In this document: piece by piece, positions 8,257 through 17,439 of the stretch
How positions within the stretch are numbered: position 1 is the stretch's first letter
Layout: each line of letters opens with the position of its first letter
Source: MAG-120531 sp963934855
Lineage (GTDB): Bacteria > Bacteroidota > Bacteroidia > Flavobacteriales > Flavobacteriaceae
DNA length: 64,000 nt
Assembly (NCBI GenBank): GCA_963934855.1
Contig: CAWWAC010000001.1
Location: 1-64,000, forward strand
Reading direction: 5' to 3'
The notes under the pieces: generated by a model
Told to the model about the DNA's origin: nothing
The model's input: the letters and a program-made list of their open reading frames with translations, nothing else
Databases searched by the model: none
Translations under genes and position numbers: made by a program

Positions 8257-9015
8257 ATGGAAGCATGGTATCATTACATTTTACTAGTAGTAGTTGGTTT
8301 TGCGGTAGGCTTTGTAAATACTATAGCTGGCGGCGGGTCTTTACTGTCTCTTCCGGTTCTTATCTTTTTAGGTTTACCACCCGCAGTAGCCAATGGAACC
8401 AATAGGGTAGCCATTGTATTCCAGACCGCCTTAGGTACAGCAGGTTTTAATAGTAAGGGCGTTTCTACTTTTCCTTTTAATATGTATTTAGCCGCTACAG
8501 CCTTTGTGGGCTCTATTATTGGGGCTTATATTGCTGTAGATGTAAAAGGAGAGACTTTTAATAAAATTCTGGCAATAGTCATGATAGCCGTAGTGCTTAT
8601 TATTGTTTTTAAGCCCAAAATGAAGACAGAGCTCATGAAAGAGCGCTTGGAGGGTAAATACTTAGTCTTTGCCATGATAGGTTTTTTCTTTTTTGGTATT
8701 TATGGTGGTTTTATAAATGCAGGACTTGGTTTTCTAATGATGATATTCCTTCACTCTGTAAACCGTTTAAGTTTGGTAAGAACCAACATGACTAAAGTGT
8801 CTGTGGTTTGTGTTTATACTATTGCTGCTCTGGCAGTCTTTGCTTATAATGACAAGGTAGACTGGTTAGTAGGCGGGGTGTTGGCCCTTGGTAACGGAGG
8901 TGGTGCCTGGGTAGCCTCTAGGTATTCTGTTAAAAAAGGTGATGGATTTATTAAAAAGTTCATGGTAGTGATGATAGTCATTATGGCTATTAAACTTTGG
9001 TTCTTTAATAGCTAA
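8257..9015 (+). CDS. TauE/SafE (TSUP) family membrane permease
   Basis: This permease has about 252 residues and roughly eight transmembrane helices. The first TSUP half-repeat is VNTIAGGGSLLSLP near residue 25, with a matching segment (YGGFINAGLGFL) at about 150. I prefer the ATG at 8257 to the GTG two codons upstream, because the GTG begins on the last base of a TAnnTTTG element and ATG starts are usual here. The likely cargo is a small sulfur-containing or organic anion, not identifiable from sequence. It belongs to a different subgroup from the TSUP at 5611-6411. The nitroreductase gene follows after 32 nt on the same strand. Confidence 0.85.
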   Translation: MEAWYHYILLVVVGFAVGFVNTIAGGGSLLSLPVLIFLGLPPAVANGTNRVAIVFQTALGTAGFNSKGVSTFPFNMYLAATAFVGSIIGAYIAVDVKGETFNKILAIVMIAVVLIIVFKPKMKTELMKERLEGKYLVFAMIGFFFFGIYGGFINAGLGFLMMIFLHSVNRLSLVRTNMTKVSVVCVYTIAALAVFAYNDKVDWLVGGVLALGNGGGAWVASRYSVKKGDGFIKKFMVVMIVIMAIKLWFFNS

Positions 9016-9047
9016 AAGTATTATTTTATTCCTATAATTTTATTTCT

Positions 9048-9683
9048 ATGAAAAATATTATTGATGCCCTAGAATGGCGATATGCAGTAAAGAAGTTTAA
9101 TGAAGAGGCCCTTTTGTCTGAGCAGCAGTTAGAGGCGGTTAAAAAGGCTTTTAATTTAAGCGCTAGTTCTTATGGCTTGCAACCTTATAAACTTGTTATG
9201 TTACAAAATAAGACTCTGCAAGAGCGCTTGTTGCCTCATTCCTATAATCAAAAGCAAGTGGTACAAGCGGCAGCAGTGTTGGTGTTTTGTATAAGAAAGG
9301 ATATAGACAGCAGTTATATAGATGGGTATTTTGGTCTCATAGCATCGGCCAGAGGCCAAACTCCAGAGAGTTTAGATGGCTATAAGAATTTTATGAAAAG
9401 TACTTTAGTAGGTAAAACCCCAGCAGAAATGTCTTTATGGGCCACCAATCAGGTGTATTTAAATATGGGAACACTACTAACTGCCTGTGCTGCTATGGAA
9501 ATAGATTCCTGCCCTATGGAGGGTTTTAGTCCTGCTGGCTACAATGAAGTACTTGAACTAGATAAAATGGGATTAGAAGCTGTGTTGGTTATGCCTATAG
9601 GCATTAGAGCCTCTGATGATTCAGTGGCTATTCTTAAAAAGGTAAGAAAACCCTTAGAAGAGGCCGTAATTACTATTTCTTAA
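9048..9683 (+). CDS. NAD(P)H-dependent nitroreductase (NfsB-like)
   Basis: The protein has 211 residues and the nitroreductase fold signature. The N-terminal RYAVKKFN binds FMN phosphate, followed by SSYGLQPYK (40-48) and a C-terminal Gly-rich AVLVMPIGIR segment. NfsB-type enzymes are homodimeric FMN proteins that reduce quinones, nitroaromatics or dihydropteridine with NAD(P)H. It follows the TSUP gene and ends 2 nt from the stop codon of the convergent ribB gene, leaving no room for a terminator between them. The physiological substrate is unknown. Confidence 0.88.
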   Translation: MKNIIDALEWRYAVKKFNEEALLSEQQLEAVKKAFNLSASSYGLQPYKLVMLQNKTLQERLLPHSYNQKQVVQAAAVLVFCIRKDIDSSYIDGYFGLIASARGQTPESLDGYKNFMKSTLVGKTPAEMSLWATNQVYLNMGTLLTACAAMEIDSCPMEGFSPAGYNEVLELDKMGLEAVLVMPIGIRASDDSVAILKKVRKPLEEAVITIS

Positions 9684-9685
9684 AT

Positions 9686-10816
9686 TTAATAATTTATATA
9701 GTCTACTATTTCTAAACCGTAACCAACTATTCCTACACGTTTGGTTTGTGGGGCATTAGAGAGTAGCTTTATTTTAGAGATGTTTAAATCATGAAGTATT
9801 TGCGCTCCTACGCCATAGTCTCTGTTGTCCATATCTATGGGGGGTGCTTCTAGAATTCCTTTTGCTTGGTTTTTTTTGAGCTGTCCTAGTCTAGATACCA
9901 AATTTAACACAGAAGATTCCTGATTAATAAATACAATGGCTCCTTTTCCTGCTGCATTCATGGTCTGAAACATGCGTTCTAGTTTCTGATCTGGATTGTT
10001 GGTCAGGGTTCCTAAAATATCATTATTGATTAGGGTAGAATTTATTCTAGTGAGCACGGGTTCTTCTTTAGTCCATGTGCCTTTGGTAAGGGCAATATGA
10101 ATTTGCTGATTGGTGGTTTGTTTATAAGCTCTGAGTCTAAAAGACCCAAATCTGGTTTGTATTTCAAAATCTTCTTTTTTTTCTATGAGACTGTCATGCT
10201 CCATTCTATAGGCTACTAAATCTTCTATAGAAACTATTTTAAGATTATATTTCTTAGCTACTTTTAAAAGCTGGGGGAGTCTGGCCATGCTGCCGTCCTC
10301 ATTCATAATTTCTACAATGACCCCAGCAGCAGAAAAACCTGCTAAACGTGCAAAATCTATGGCAGCCTCTGTGTGTCCTGTTCTTCTGAGTACACCCCCT
10401 TCTTTTGCAACTAGTGGGAAAATATGCCCAGGCTTAGAAAAATCATGTGGCTGGCTAGTTTCTAATGTGAGGGCTTTAATAGTCTTAGATCTGTCTGATG
10501 CTGAAATACCTGTGGTTACCCCATGACCTTTTAAATCTATAGAAACTGTAAATGCGGTTTCCATGGGGTCTGTATTGTTTTGCACCATGCGGTGAAGACC
10601 AAGTGATTGGCACCTGCGCTCTGTAAGCGGGGCACAGATAAGGCCCCTACCATGTGTGGCCATAAAATTTACCATTTCTGGGGTGACTGCTTCTGCAGCA
10701 GCTAAGAAATCTCCTTCATTTTCTCTGTTCTCATCGTCTACAACTATGATTACTTTTCCTGCTTTTATATCTGCAATGGCACTTTCTATAGTGTCTAGGG
10801 TACTATTCTCTTTCAT
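9686..10816 (-). CDS. ribB: 3,4-dihydroxy-2-butanone 4-phosphate synthase with degenerate GTP cyclohydrolase II domain
   Basis: The 376-residue protein has RibBA architecture. The RibB domain (about 1-210) looks intact, with DDENRENEGD, HGVTTGISASD and RRTGHTEAAID. It should make the four-carbon riboflavin precursor from ribulose 5-phosphate. The RibA-like domain (about 220-376) keeps the fold (TRFGSFRLRAY, RDYGVGAQIL, GYGLEIVDY) but contains no cysteine. The three zinc Cys of GTP cyclohydrolase II are gone (the RCDCG position reads TNNPD), and the catalytic RQEGRGIGL is replaced by NQESSVLNL. That domain is therefore probably not a cyclohydrolase. The gene overlaps the upstream lptF/G-type gene by 14 nt. 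Confidence 0.92.
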   Translation of the reverse strand: MKENSTLDTIESAIADIKAGKVIIVVDDENRENEGDFLAAAEAVTPEMVNFMATHGRGLICAPLTERRCQSLGLHRMVQNNTDPMETAFTVSIDLKGHGVTTGISASDRSKTIKALTLETSQPHDFSKPGHIFPLVAKEGGVLRRTGHTEAAIDFARLAGFSAAGVIVEIMNEDGSMARLPQLLKVAKKYNLKIVSIEDLVAYRMEHDSLIEKKEDFEIQTRFGSFRLRAYKQTTNQQIHIALTKGTWTKEEPVLTRINSTLINNDILGTLTNNPDQKLERMFQTMNAAGKGAIVFINQESSVLNLVSRLGQLKKNQAKGILEAPPIDMDNRDYGVGAQILHDLNISKIKLLSNAPQTKRVGIVGYGLEIVDYINY

Positions 10817-12278
10817 GATATTGTTTTTTTCTTTTTAAAGAAATATTTTTAAAAAAGTCAATGATACCTCCAAATTGAACCATTCCCTTGTCTGCAGTGG
10901 CACGCCTAGTGAGGAAAACTCCTAAAGGCAACATAATAAAGGTGGGAATCCAAGCACCTAAAAATGGTGTTATGTTTCCTTCTTTGGCGTAATTATAGGT
11001 AAATACTCCTAAGAAATAATAAGTAAGGAATAAAATAATAGCAATGACCATTGGTAAACCTAAACCTCCTTTTCTAATGATGGCTCCTAATGGAGCTCCT
11101 ACAAAAAAGAGCACAATACAAGACAGGCCTAAGGCGTACTTCTTATGCAGCGCTAGGGCGTGCATATTATATATTTTATACCTAATTAAGAGTTCTTTTC
11201 TTTTAGTTTGTATGGTGAGGGCTGCCATAGTAACCGTATTAATGGTTTCATCAATAATTTGTGAGCCTTGTAAAGGGTCAAACCAATTTAAAACTTGGTT
11301 TATGCTTGGTAGGCTGTCTGTGGGTAAGGCAGAAAATATTGAATCTTGAGGGGTTACTAATGGGGTATCTATAAGCTGTATGCCCATTCTCTCGGTAATA
11401 TTTTTAGAAAAAGCAACAACTATCACTGCGTTATTTTGGGTAATAGAGTCCATGTCTTTTCGTAGCTGGACTACATTTTTCATCTTATCACTATTAGTTT
11501 CTGTTTCTTCTTCCATATCTACCATATTGAGCTCTCTCAAATCAATATTAATGGTATAGGTTTCAAAATTTGAAACTGCAAAGGGGTGTTTTCTATGATT
11601 GACGTCAGTAGTGGTGCTAAGACTTTCATAATAATGGCCTTCTTGTAGCACCAATTTAATGAGGTTGCTATTTTCTGAACTTATCAGTTCCCCTTTTTTT
11701 GCTTTAATTACGGTGGTGTTAATCTGGTTAGGATTTTTTTTATGAATAATGACTTCTTTTAAGAAACGGTCATTCTCTCCGTATTTTTCTTTGACTAATA
11801 TGGTCATTCCAGTCCCTTCAAATTCACTAAAAAGACCTTCAGCAATAGCCAAAGCTGGTTTCACCTTTGCTATATTTTTTTTAAGGCTAATAGATTTTAA
11901 TTCTGATGCTGGAATAACGCGGTCTGCAAAAAAAAAGGTGATAACACCTAAAATACTTACTAGCACAATAATGGTTCTCATAGAGCGTGGCAGTGAAACA
12001 CCAGAAGCTTTCATAGCCGCAAATTCATAGTGTTCTGCCAGGCTACCAAAGGTGAGAATGGAGGAGATTAATACAGTAAGCGGGAGTACCTTTTCTATGA
12101 GGTTTGGCAGTAGATAAAAAATAAATTTACCAATAATCATAAGGTCTAATCCTTTTCCAGCCAAGTTGTCTATATAAAGCCAAATAGATTGGAATATAAA
12201 GATAAACATCAGTATCACAAAGGCGCCTAGGAAGTTGTAAACAAACCTAGTGAGTATATATTTATCTAGAATTCTCAC
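10803..12278 (-). CDS. LptF/LptG-family permease (YjgP/YjgQ)
   Basis: This 491-residue inner-membrane protein starts MRILDKYILTRF, a typical LptF/G opening. Three transmembrane helices fall in about the first 120 residues and three more near the C terminus (about 375-460). A long periplasmic beta-jellyroll lies between them. LptF and LptG form the membrane part of the LptB2FG transporter that extracts LPS or lipooligosaccharide toward the outer membrane. The gene overlaps lolA by 4 nt (ATGA type) and ribB by 14 nt, within a compact operon. I cannot tell LptF from LptG. Confidence 0.9.
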   Translation of the reverse strand: MRILDKYILTRFVYNFLGAFVILMFIFIFQSIWLYIDNLAGKGLDLMIIGKFIFYLLPNLIEKVLPLTVLISSILTFGSLAEHYEFAAMKASGVSLPRSMRTIIVLVSILGVITFFFADRVIPASELKSISLKKNIAKVKPALAIAEGLFSEFEGTGMTILVKEKYGENDRFLKEVIIHKKNPNQINTTVIKAKKGELISSENSNLIKLVLQEGHYYESLSTTTDVNHRKHPFAVSNFETYTINIDLRELNMVDMEEETETNSDKMKNVVQLRKDMDSITQNNAVIVVAFSKNITERMGIQLIDTPLVTPQDSIFSALPTDSLPSINQVLNWFDPLQGSQIIDETINTVTMAALTIQTKRKELLIRYKIYNMHALALHKKYALGLSCIVLFFVGAPLGAIIRKGGLGLPMVIAIILFLTYYFLGVFTYNYAKEGNITPFLGAWIPTFIMLPLGVFLTRRATADKGMVQFGGIIDFFKNISLKRKKQYHERE

Positions 12279-12922
12279 TCTTTAATGATATAAAAACCTA
12301 GTTGGATATATATTTTTTCATCAAATATAAAGAGGGCTGGATCCAAGGTGCTATTGCTTTTGTATTGGCTTATGGTAATGGTTGTTTTAGTACCGTTTTT
12401 TCCGGTTTCAATGACTTTGAACACCTCATTTTTTAGGGTATCTATACCTAGTAAAATACTGGCAATATCTGATGTACTGTCTATGGGGTTTAATTTAATG
12501 TATTGGATTTTCCTGCCCCCTACATTTTGAGGAATGTCCCAAGTAAATCTATAGCCTTCTTTGTAAAAGCTCAGTATTTTTGCTGGGTTCATTTCATCTA
12601 TGGCATTTTTATTGTCAACTATAGTGACTTCTTCATTGTCTGGCACAATGGTATAGGTTTTTTTGGTGTCATTTATTTGAATGACTCCAAGGTATTCAAA
12701 ATGGTATTTGTCTCCCTTTATATATACTTTTCCTGCAGTTTCTTGGTTTATTTTAGCCTCAGCATTAAAAAGAGCATAATTAAATTCTAAACTAATATTC
12801 TCCTTAGAGGCCATTTGCTTAGACACTTTATCTAAAAGGGCAGTAGAAGGACTTTGTGCCCAACTGGTGCCAATAGAAAATAGTAGTAATAGTAAGGATT
12901 TATTCATTTTGTTTTTTTTCAT
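12275..12922 (-). CDS. lolA: LolA-like outer-membrane lipoprotein carrier
   Basis: The 215-residue protein has a signal peptide (about 1-22, ending SWAQ) and a LolA-type half-barrel pattern. This includes an early segment on MASKENISLEFNY, a YIKGDKYHFEYLG strand and TYTIVPDNEEVTIVD. LolA carries lipoproteins across the periplasm from LolCDE to the outer membrane. The start overlaps the end of ftsK by 23 nt and the stop overlaps the LptF/G start by 4 nt, so translation is probably coupled. This places two envelope-transport genes together after ftsK. Confidence 0.87.
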   Translation of the reverse strand: MKKNKMNKSLLLLLFSIGTSWAQSPSTALLDKVSKQMASKENISLEFNYALFNAEAKINQETAGKVYIKGDKYHFEYLGVIQINDTKKTYTIVPDNEEVTIVDNKNAIDEMNPAKILSFYKEGYRFTWDIPQNVGGRKIQYIKLNPIDSTSDIASILLGIDTLKNEVFKVIETGKNGTKTTITISQYKSNSTLDPALFIFDEKIYIQLGFYIIKE

Positions 12923-15302
12923 GGTCTAAAAAATGTTGTAAACTACTCATGTCTTGAACCAAGACTTGTCTGGCTTTACTGCCTTCAAAAGGGCCTACAA
13001 TTCCAGCTGCTTCTAATTGATCAATAATCCTCCCAGCCCTGTTGTAACCTAATTTTAATTTTCTCTGTATGAGTGAAGCTGAGCCTTGTTGTGCTATCAC
13101 TATTACCTCTGCAGCTTCACGGAACATGGCGTCTCTTTCAGATATATTATAATCTATGTTGCTACTGCCTTCTTCCCCTACATATTCTGGCAGTAAATAC
13201 GCTTCTGAATAGCCCCTTTGTGATCCAATAAAGTCTGTGATTCTATCTATTTCTGGAGTGTCTACAAAGGCACATTGAATTCTGGTGACTTCATTTCCTT
13301 GGGTGTACAACATGTCTCCCCTTCCTATAAGTTGGTCAGCACCTTGGCTGTCTAAAATGGTTCTAGAGTCTATTTTTGAGGTTACTCTAAAGGCTATTCT
13401 AGCAGGGAAATTGGCCTTAATAATACCCGTAATTACATTTACAGAAGGTCTTTGAGTGGCAACAATGAGGTGAATTCCTATAGCTCTAGCCAATTGTGCT
13501 AACCTAGCAATAGGAGTCTCTACCTCTTTACCAGCGGTCATGATAAGGTCTGCAAATTCATCTATGACCAGCACTATATAAGGAAGAAACTTATGTCCTT
13601 CATTAGGGTTTAGTTTTCTAGCTTTAAACTTAGTATTGTATTCTTTTATATTGCGTACCATAGCTAGTTTAAGAAGCTCATAGCGGTTGTCCATCTCTAT
13701 ACACAGTGAGTTTAAGGTATGAATAACCTTGGTGTTGTCTGTAATAATAGCATCTTCTACATCTGGAAGTTTTGCTAAATAATGACGCTCAATTTTATTG
13801 TATAAAGTGAGTTCTACTTTTTTTGGATCTACCAGCACAAATTTCACCTCTGCTGGGTGTTTTTTGTATAGTAAAGAAGTTAAAACAGCGTTTAAGCCTA
13901 CAGACTTTCCTTGTCCTGTAGCACCAGCCATAAGCATATGTGGCATTTTGGCTAAGTCTACTACAAAGGTTTCATTAGAAATGGTCTTACCAAAGGCTAT
14001 GGGTAGTTCCATATCTGCATTTTGAAACTTGGCGGATGCTATTACTGAGCGCATAGACACCGTACTAGGATTTTTATTAGGCACTTCAATTCCTATAGTT
14101 CCTTTTCCTGGTATGGGAGCAATAATTCTAATACCAAGGGCTGCTAAGGAGAGCGCAATGTCGTCTTCTAAGTTTTTTATTTTAGAAATTCTCACTCCAG
14201 CATCTGGCACTATTTCATAGAGGGTTACCGTAGGGCCTATAGTGGCTTTAATTTGAGCAATCCCTATGCTGTAGTTTTTTAAAGTTTCTACAATTTTAAT
14301 TTTATTTTCTTCTAGTTCTGCCTCATTTATAGTAATGCCCGTTGTGCCTCCGTGTTTTTCTAAAAGATCTAAGGAAGGAAATTTATAATTAGAAAGATCT
14401 AGTGTAGGGTCAAAAGCACCAAAGTCTGCTACTAGTTTGTCTGATAAATTTTTGGCAATTTCTTCTTCTTCATCTCTATGGGTCACTTCTATCTCTAGTG
14501 AGGAGTTGTCTATAATTGCTTCTTCTTTTTTATCTATCGGGCTGCTCGTATCTGTAACACTAAAATTCTTTTGAGTAACATGCGCGTCTTCTTCTACTGG
14601 TGCAGCCTGATTAAAAAGGGGAGGGGTGTTTGCTATTTCTTCTCTGTGTGTGTATGGGTCTATGATGGTGTTTTCTAAGGGGTCATCTTTGTAATCTTTC
14701 TGAATTGTTCCAGCGACCTTTCTGTTTTTAAAATATTCTATAATAGACTGTGGGTTAAAATTAAAGACTCTGACCACAAAAATCATAAAAAAGAAAAGCA
14801 AGGAAAGCCCTAAGCCTGTGGCTCCCATATAATCTAGAGCAATATCTTTTATTTCAAATCCCATGACGCCACCAAAAATAGGGTAGCTTGCTGCTATAAA
14901 ACCTAAAGTAACACTTAAGAGTAGTCCTAAGTAAATGCCCCAAAACCATAATTTAAATAACCCCTTTTTAGGAAGGCTAAGGAATATATAAAAGCCGCTA
15001 ATGCATAGCAAAGAGGCTAAAATAAGGGAACCTAGTCCAAGGCCTTTATAAACCAAATAAAAACCAAGGGCAGCTCCTAATTGATTTAAGGTGTTTTGTG
15101 CCACCACCTCTCTATTCATAGAGGTACTGAGCAAGCTGATGTCTTCTTGCCAATAGCTCAAGAAAGAAATAAAAGAAATAAAAAATGAAATCCCTATGAC
15201 TAACAGAGCAAAACCCAAAATAACCTTGTTCTTTTTTGAGAGAGCAAAGCGTTTTTTTGAAGGAATTTTACTGTGAAGAGATTCGGTTGCTTTTTTCGCC
15301 AT
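12900..15302 (-). CDS. ftsK: FtsK/SpoIIIE DNA translocase
   Basis: The 800-residue protein has four or five N-terminal transmembrane helices (about 25-190) and a short acidic linker (200-320). The hexameric motor follows, with Walker A GATGQGKSV and Walker B VLVIDEFADL. A C-terminal gamma winged helix (about 735-800, AEVIVIAQQGSAS onward) normally reads KOPS-like sequences. FtsK is anchored at the septum and pumps chromosome ends apart during division, activating XerCD at dif. The linker is short compared with the Escherichia coli protein, as in other Bacteroidota. It starts 15 nt after tpx. Confidence 0.96.
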   Translation of the reverse strand: MAKKATESLHSKIPSKKRFALSKKNKVILGFALLVIGISFFISFISFLSYWQEDISLLSTSMNREVVAQNTLNQLGAALGFYLVYKGLGLGSLILASLLCISGFYIFLSLPKKGLFKLWFWGIYLGLLLSVTLGFIAASYPIFGGVMGFEIKDIALDYMGATGLGLSLLFFFMIFVVRVFNFNPQSIIEYFKNRKVAGTIQKDYKDDPLENTIIDPYTHREEIANTPPLFNQAAPVEEDAHVTQKNFSVTDTSSPIDKKEEAIIDNSSLEIEVTHRDEEEEIAKNLSDKLVADFGAFDPTLDLSNYKFPSLDLLEKHGGTTGITINEAELEENKIKIVETLKNYSIGIAQIKATIGPTVTLYEIVPDAGVRISKIKNLEDDIALSLAALGIRIIAPIPGKGTIGIEVPNKNPSTVSMRSVIASAKFQNADMELPIAFGKTISNETFVVDLAKMPHMLMAGATGQGKSVGLNAVLTSLLYKKHPAEVKFVLVDPKKVELTLYNKIERHYLAKLPDVEDAIITDNTKVIHTLNSLCIEMDNRYELLKLAMVRNIKEYNTKFKARKLNPNEGHKFLPYIVLVIDEFADLIMTAGKEVETPIARLAQLARAIGIHLIVATQRPSVNVITGIIKANFPARIAFRVTSKIDSRTILDSQGADQLIGRGDMLYTQGNEVTRIQCAFVDTPEIDRITDFIGSQRGYSEAYLLPEYVGEEGSSNIDYNISERDAMFREAAEVIVIAQQGSASLIQRKLKLGYNRAGRIIDQLEAAGIVGPFEGSKARQVLVQDMSSLQHFLDHEKKQNE

Positions 15303-15317
15303 TCTAAAATTCTTGCC

Positions 15318-15818
15318 TTATTTTATGGCAGCTAAAGCCGCTGCGTAATTTGGCTCATCTACAATTTCGCTTACCTGTTCGGTATATACTACTTCTCCTT
15401 TGGTGTTTAAAATCACTACCGCTCTTGAGTGCAAAGGCGCCAAAGGACCATTGCTGAAATTAACACCATAAGCAGTTCCAAAAGAACCAGTTTTAAAGTC
15501 AGATAAACTAATGACATTTTCTATTCCCTCTGCACCACAAAATCTAGATTGAGCAAAGGGTAGGTCTTTAGATATACATAGCACTATGGTGTTGTCTAAG
15601 GCCGCTACTTTTTCATTAAAACTCCTTACAGATTGAGCACAGGTGCCAGTATCTATACTAGGGAATATATTAAGAATGATTTGTTTTTCTTTAAAATCAG
15701 ATAAACTTTTATCAGATAAATCAGAAGCCGTTAAGACAAAGTCTGGAGCAAGGGTACCAACTTGGGGAAGTGCTCCTATAGTTTGTAAAGGGGTTCCTTT
15801 TAAATATACTGTTGCCAT
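15318..15818 (-). CDS. tpx: Thiol peroxidase (atypical 2-Cys peroxiredoxin)
   Basis: The 166-residue protein matches the full length of Tpx. The peroxidatic Cys is in SIDTGTCAQSVR (near 60) and the resolving Cys in SRFCGAEG (near 94). Tpx reduces alkyl hydroperoxides and H2O2 with electrons from thioredoxin, in the cytoplasm (no signal peptide here). It is the first gene of the tpx-ftsK-lolA-lptF/G-ribB string, with 15 nt to ftsK. Confidence 0.95.
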   Translation of the reverse strand: MATVYLKGTPLQTIGALPQVGTLAPDFVLTASDLSDKSLSDFKEKQIILNIFPSIDTGTCAQSVRSFNEKVAALDNTIVLCISKDLPFAQSRFCGAEGIENVISLSDFKTGSFGTAYGVNFSNGPLAPLHSRAVVILNTKGEVVYTEQVSEIVDEPNYAAALAAIK

Positions 15819-15862
15819 AGTTATGTTTTAAGTGCATAAAAATACACAATTTGGAGAAGACC

Positions 15863-15891
15863 AAAAAAAAAATCTCCCAGAAGGAGATTTT
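15863..15891 (-). terminator. Terminator of the NhaC gene
   Basis: A 9-bp stem (aaaatctcc / ggagatttt) with loop CAGAA is followed on the minus strand by about nine T. It lies between the NhaC stop codon and the tpx start, separating the two transcripts. Confidence 0.88.
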
Positions 15892-15925
15892 AATTTATAA
15901 ATCTATGTATAAGAAAAACTGATGG

Positions 15926-17374
15926 CTACTCTTCAGTATTTAATTGGGCTATTTTAATCTTAAAAGCAGCAAATAAAAGAGTCATAAAAGGACTTAACCA
16001 ATTAAAAATAGCGTAGACAAAATATTCTCCTACAGAAACCCCAAGAACGCTGGAATGATAGGCTCCACAGGTATTCCAAGGAATAAGTACTGAGGTAACA
16101 GTACCAGAATCTTCCAAGGTTCTACTGAGGTTTTCTGGCGCTAAGCCTCTGTCTTTATAAGCCTTTGAAAACATTTTACCCGGTATTACTATAGCTAAGT
16201 ATTGGTCTGAAGCAGTGACGTTAAGGGCCAAGCAGCTAGCTACGGTACTGGCAAATAGGCCAAAGGTAGTTTGTGCTATTTGCAATAAGGATTGTGATAT
16301 TTTTGACAAAGCACCAATACCGTCCATAATGCCTCCAAAGACCATGGCACAAATAATAAGCCAAATGGTACCAAGCATTCCAGACATTCCTTTGGCGGCA
16401 AACAGGTCATTGAGCGCATCATTGTCTGTGGCAATTTGTGTATTTATTGTAATGGCATTTATAATACCCTTATAGCCGTTTTCAAAAGTAAGGTTGGTGG
16501 CTCCAGACAAACCAGCTACCACAGTTGGTTGGAATATTAAAGCAAACACACCTCCTAACAAAGTACCAATTAATAAAGCCATAAGGGGAGGGGTTTTCTT
16601 TAAAATCATCAGAATAACTCCTAGGGGTACTAAAAACAACCAGCCACTAATATTAAAAGAAGCGTCAATACTTTTTAAAATACTATCTGTGTCTGCTTCA
16701 CCAGAGGTTTTTAAAGTTAGCCCAAGAATGACAAACACTATAATAGTGATGACCAGCGTTGGCACTGTGGTGTAGAGCATATATCTAATGTGGGTAAACA
16801 AATCTCCTCCTGACATAGCAGGAGCTAAGTTAGTGGTGTCTGAGAGGGGAGACATTTTATCGCCAAAATAAGCGCCAGAAAGAACAGCTCCAGCGGTCAT
16901 TCCAACAGGAATACCTAACGCATTTCCAATACCTATAAGGGCAATTCCAACGGTGGCAGAGGTGGTCCATGAACTTCCTGTAGCTATAGAAATAATAGCA
17001 CAAATGATAACACAGGCGGCTAAAAATATAGTAGGATTTAAAATTTGTAGTCCGTAGTAAATCATAGCAGGAATAATACCGCTAATAAGCCAAGTCCCAG
17101 ATAAGGCACCCACCATTAAAAGAATGAGCAGGGCACCAGTAGTAGATTTTACATTCTCCGCTACTTCTGACAACATTTTTTCATAAGGGATGTGATGAAA
17201 AAAACCAACAATGGCAGCTATAGCTCCACCTATGAGTAAAATAAATTGATTTGAACCACTTAGAGCGTCATCTCCAAAAACAAAAACATTATAAGCCAAT
17301 AATCCTACTAAAAGAACAACAGGAATGAGTGAAGCTCTTAATGAAATGGGTTTTGTAGTCTGATCTTTGGCCAT
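15926..17374 (-). CDS. nhaC: NhaC-family Na+/H+ antiporter
   Basis: This 482-residue inner-membrane protein has about 11-12 helices and the NhaC/ArsB-type layout. Polar helix-breaking segments include GSSWTTSATVG, FGDKMSPLSDTTNLAP and NTCGAYHSSVLGV. NhaC proteins exchange external H+ for internal Na+, and some relatives exchange malate/lactate or other organic anions, so the exact substrate is not certain. A single-gene unit with its own terminator is likely. Sodium handling would suit a marine or saline habitat, which is an inference only. Confidence 0.88.
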   Translation of the reverse strand: MAKDQTTKPISLRASLIPVVLLVGLLAYNVFVFGDDALSGSNQFILLIGGAIAAIVGFFHHIPYEKMLSEVAENVKSTTGALLILLMVGALSGTWLISGIIPAMIYYGLQILNPTIFLAACVIICAIISIATGSSWTTSATVGIALIGIGNALGIPVGMTAGAVLSGAYFGDKMSPLSDTTNLAPAMSGGDLFTHIRYMLYTTVPTLVITIIVFVILGLTLKTSGEADTDSILKSIDASFNISGWLFLVPLGVILMILKKTPPLMALLIGTLLGGVFALIFQPTVVAGLSGATNLTFENGYKGIINAITINTQIATDNDALNDLFAAKGMSGMLGTIWLIICAMVFGGIMDGIGALSKISQSLLQIAQTTFGLFASTVASCLALNVTASDQYLAIVIPGKMFSKAYKDRGLAPENLSRTLEDSGTVTSVLIPWNTCGAYHSSVLGVSVGEYFVYAIFNWLSPFMTLLFAAFKIKIAQLNTEE

Positions 17375-17439
17375 AATAGTATTTTAGTAAAAGGTAATAT
17401 TACAATTTTACTAAGCTTTATGCAAGACGGATTATTTAA

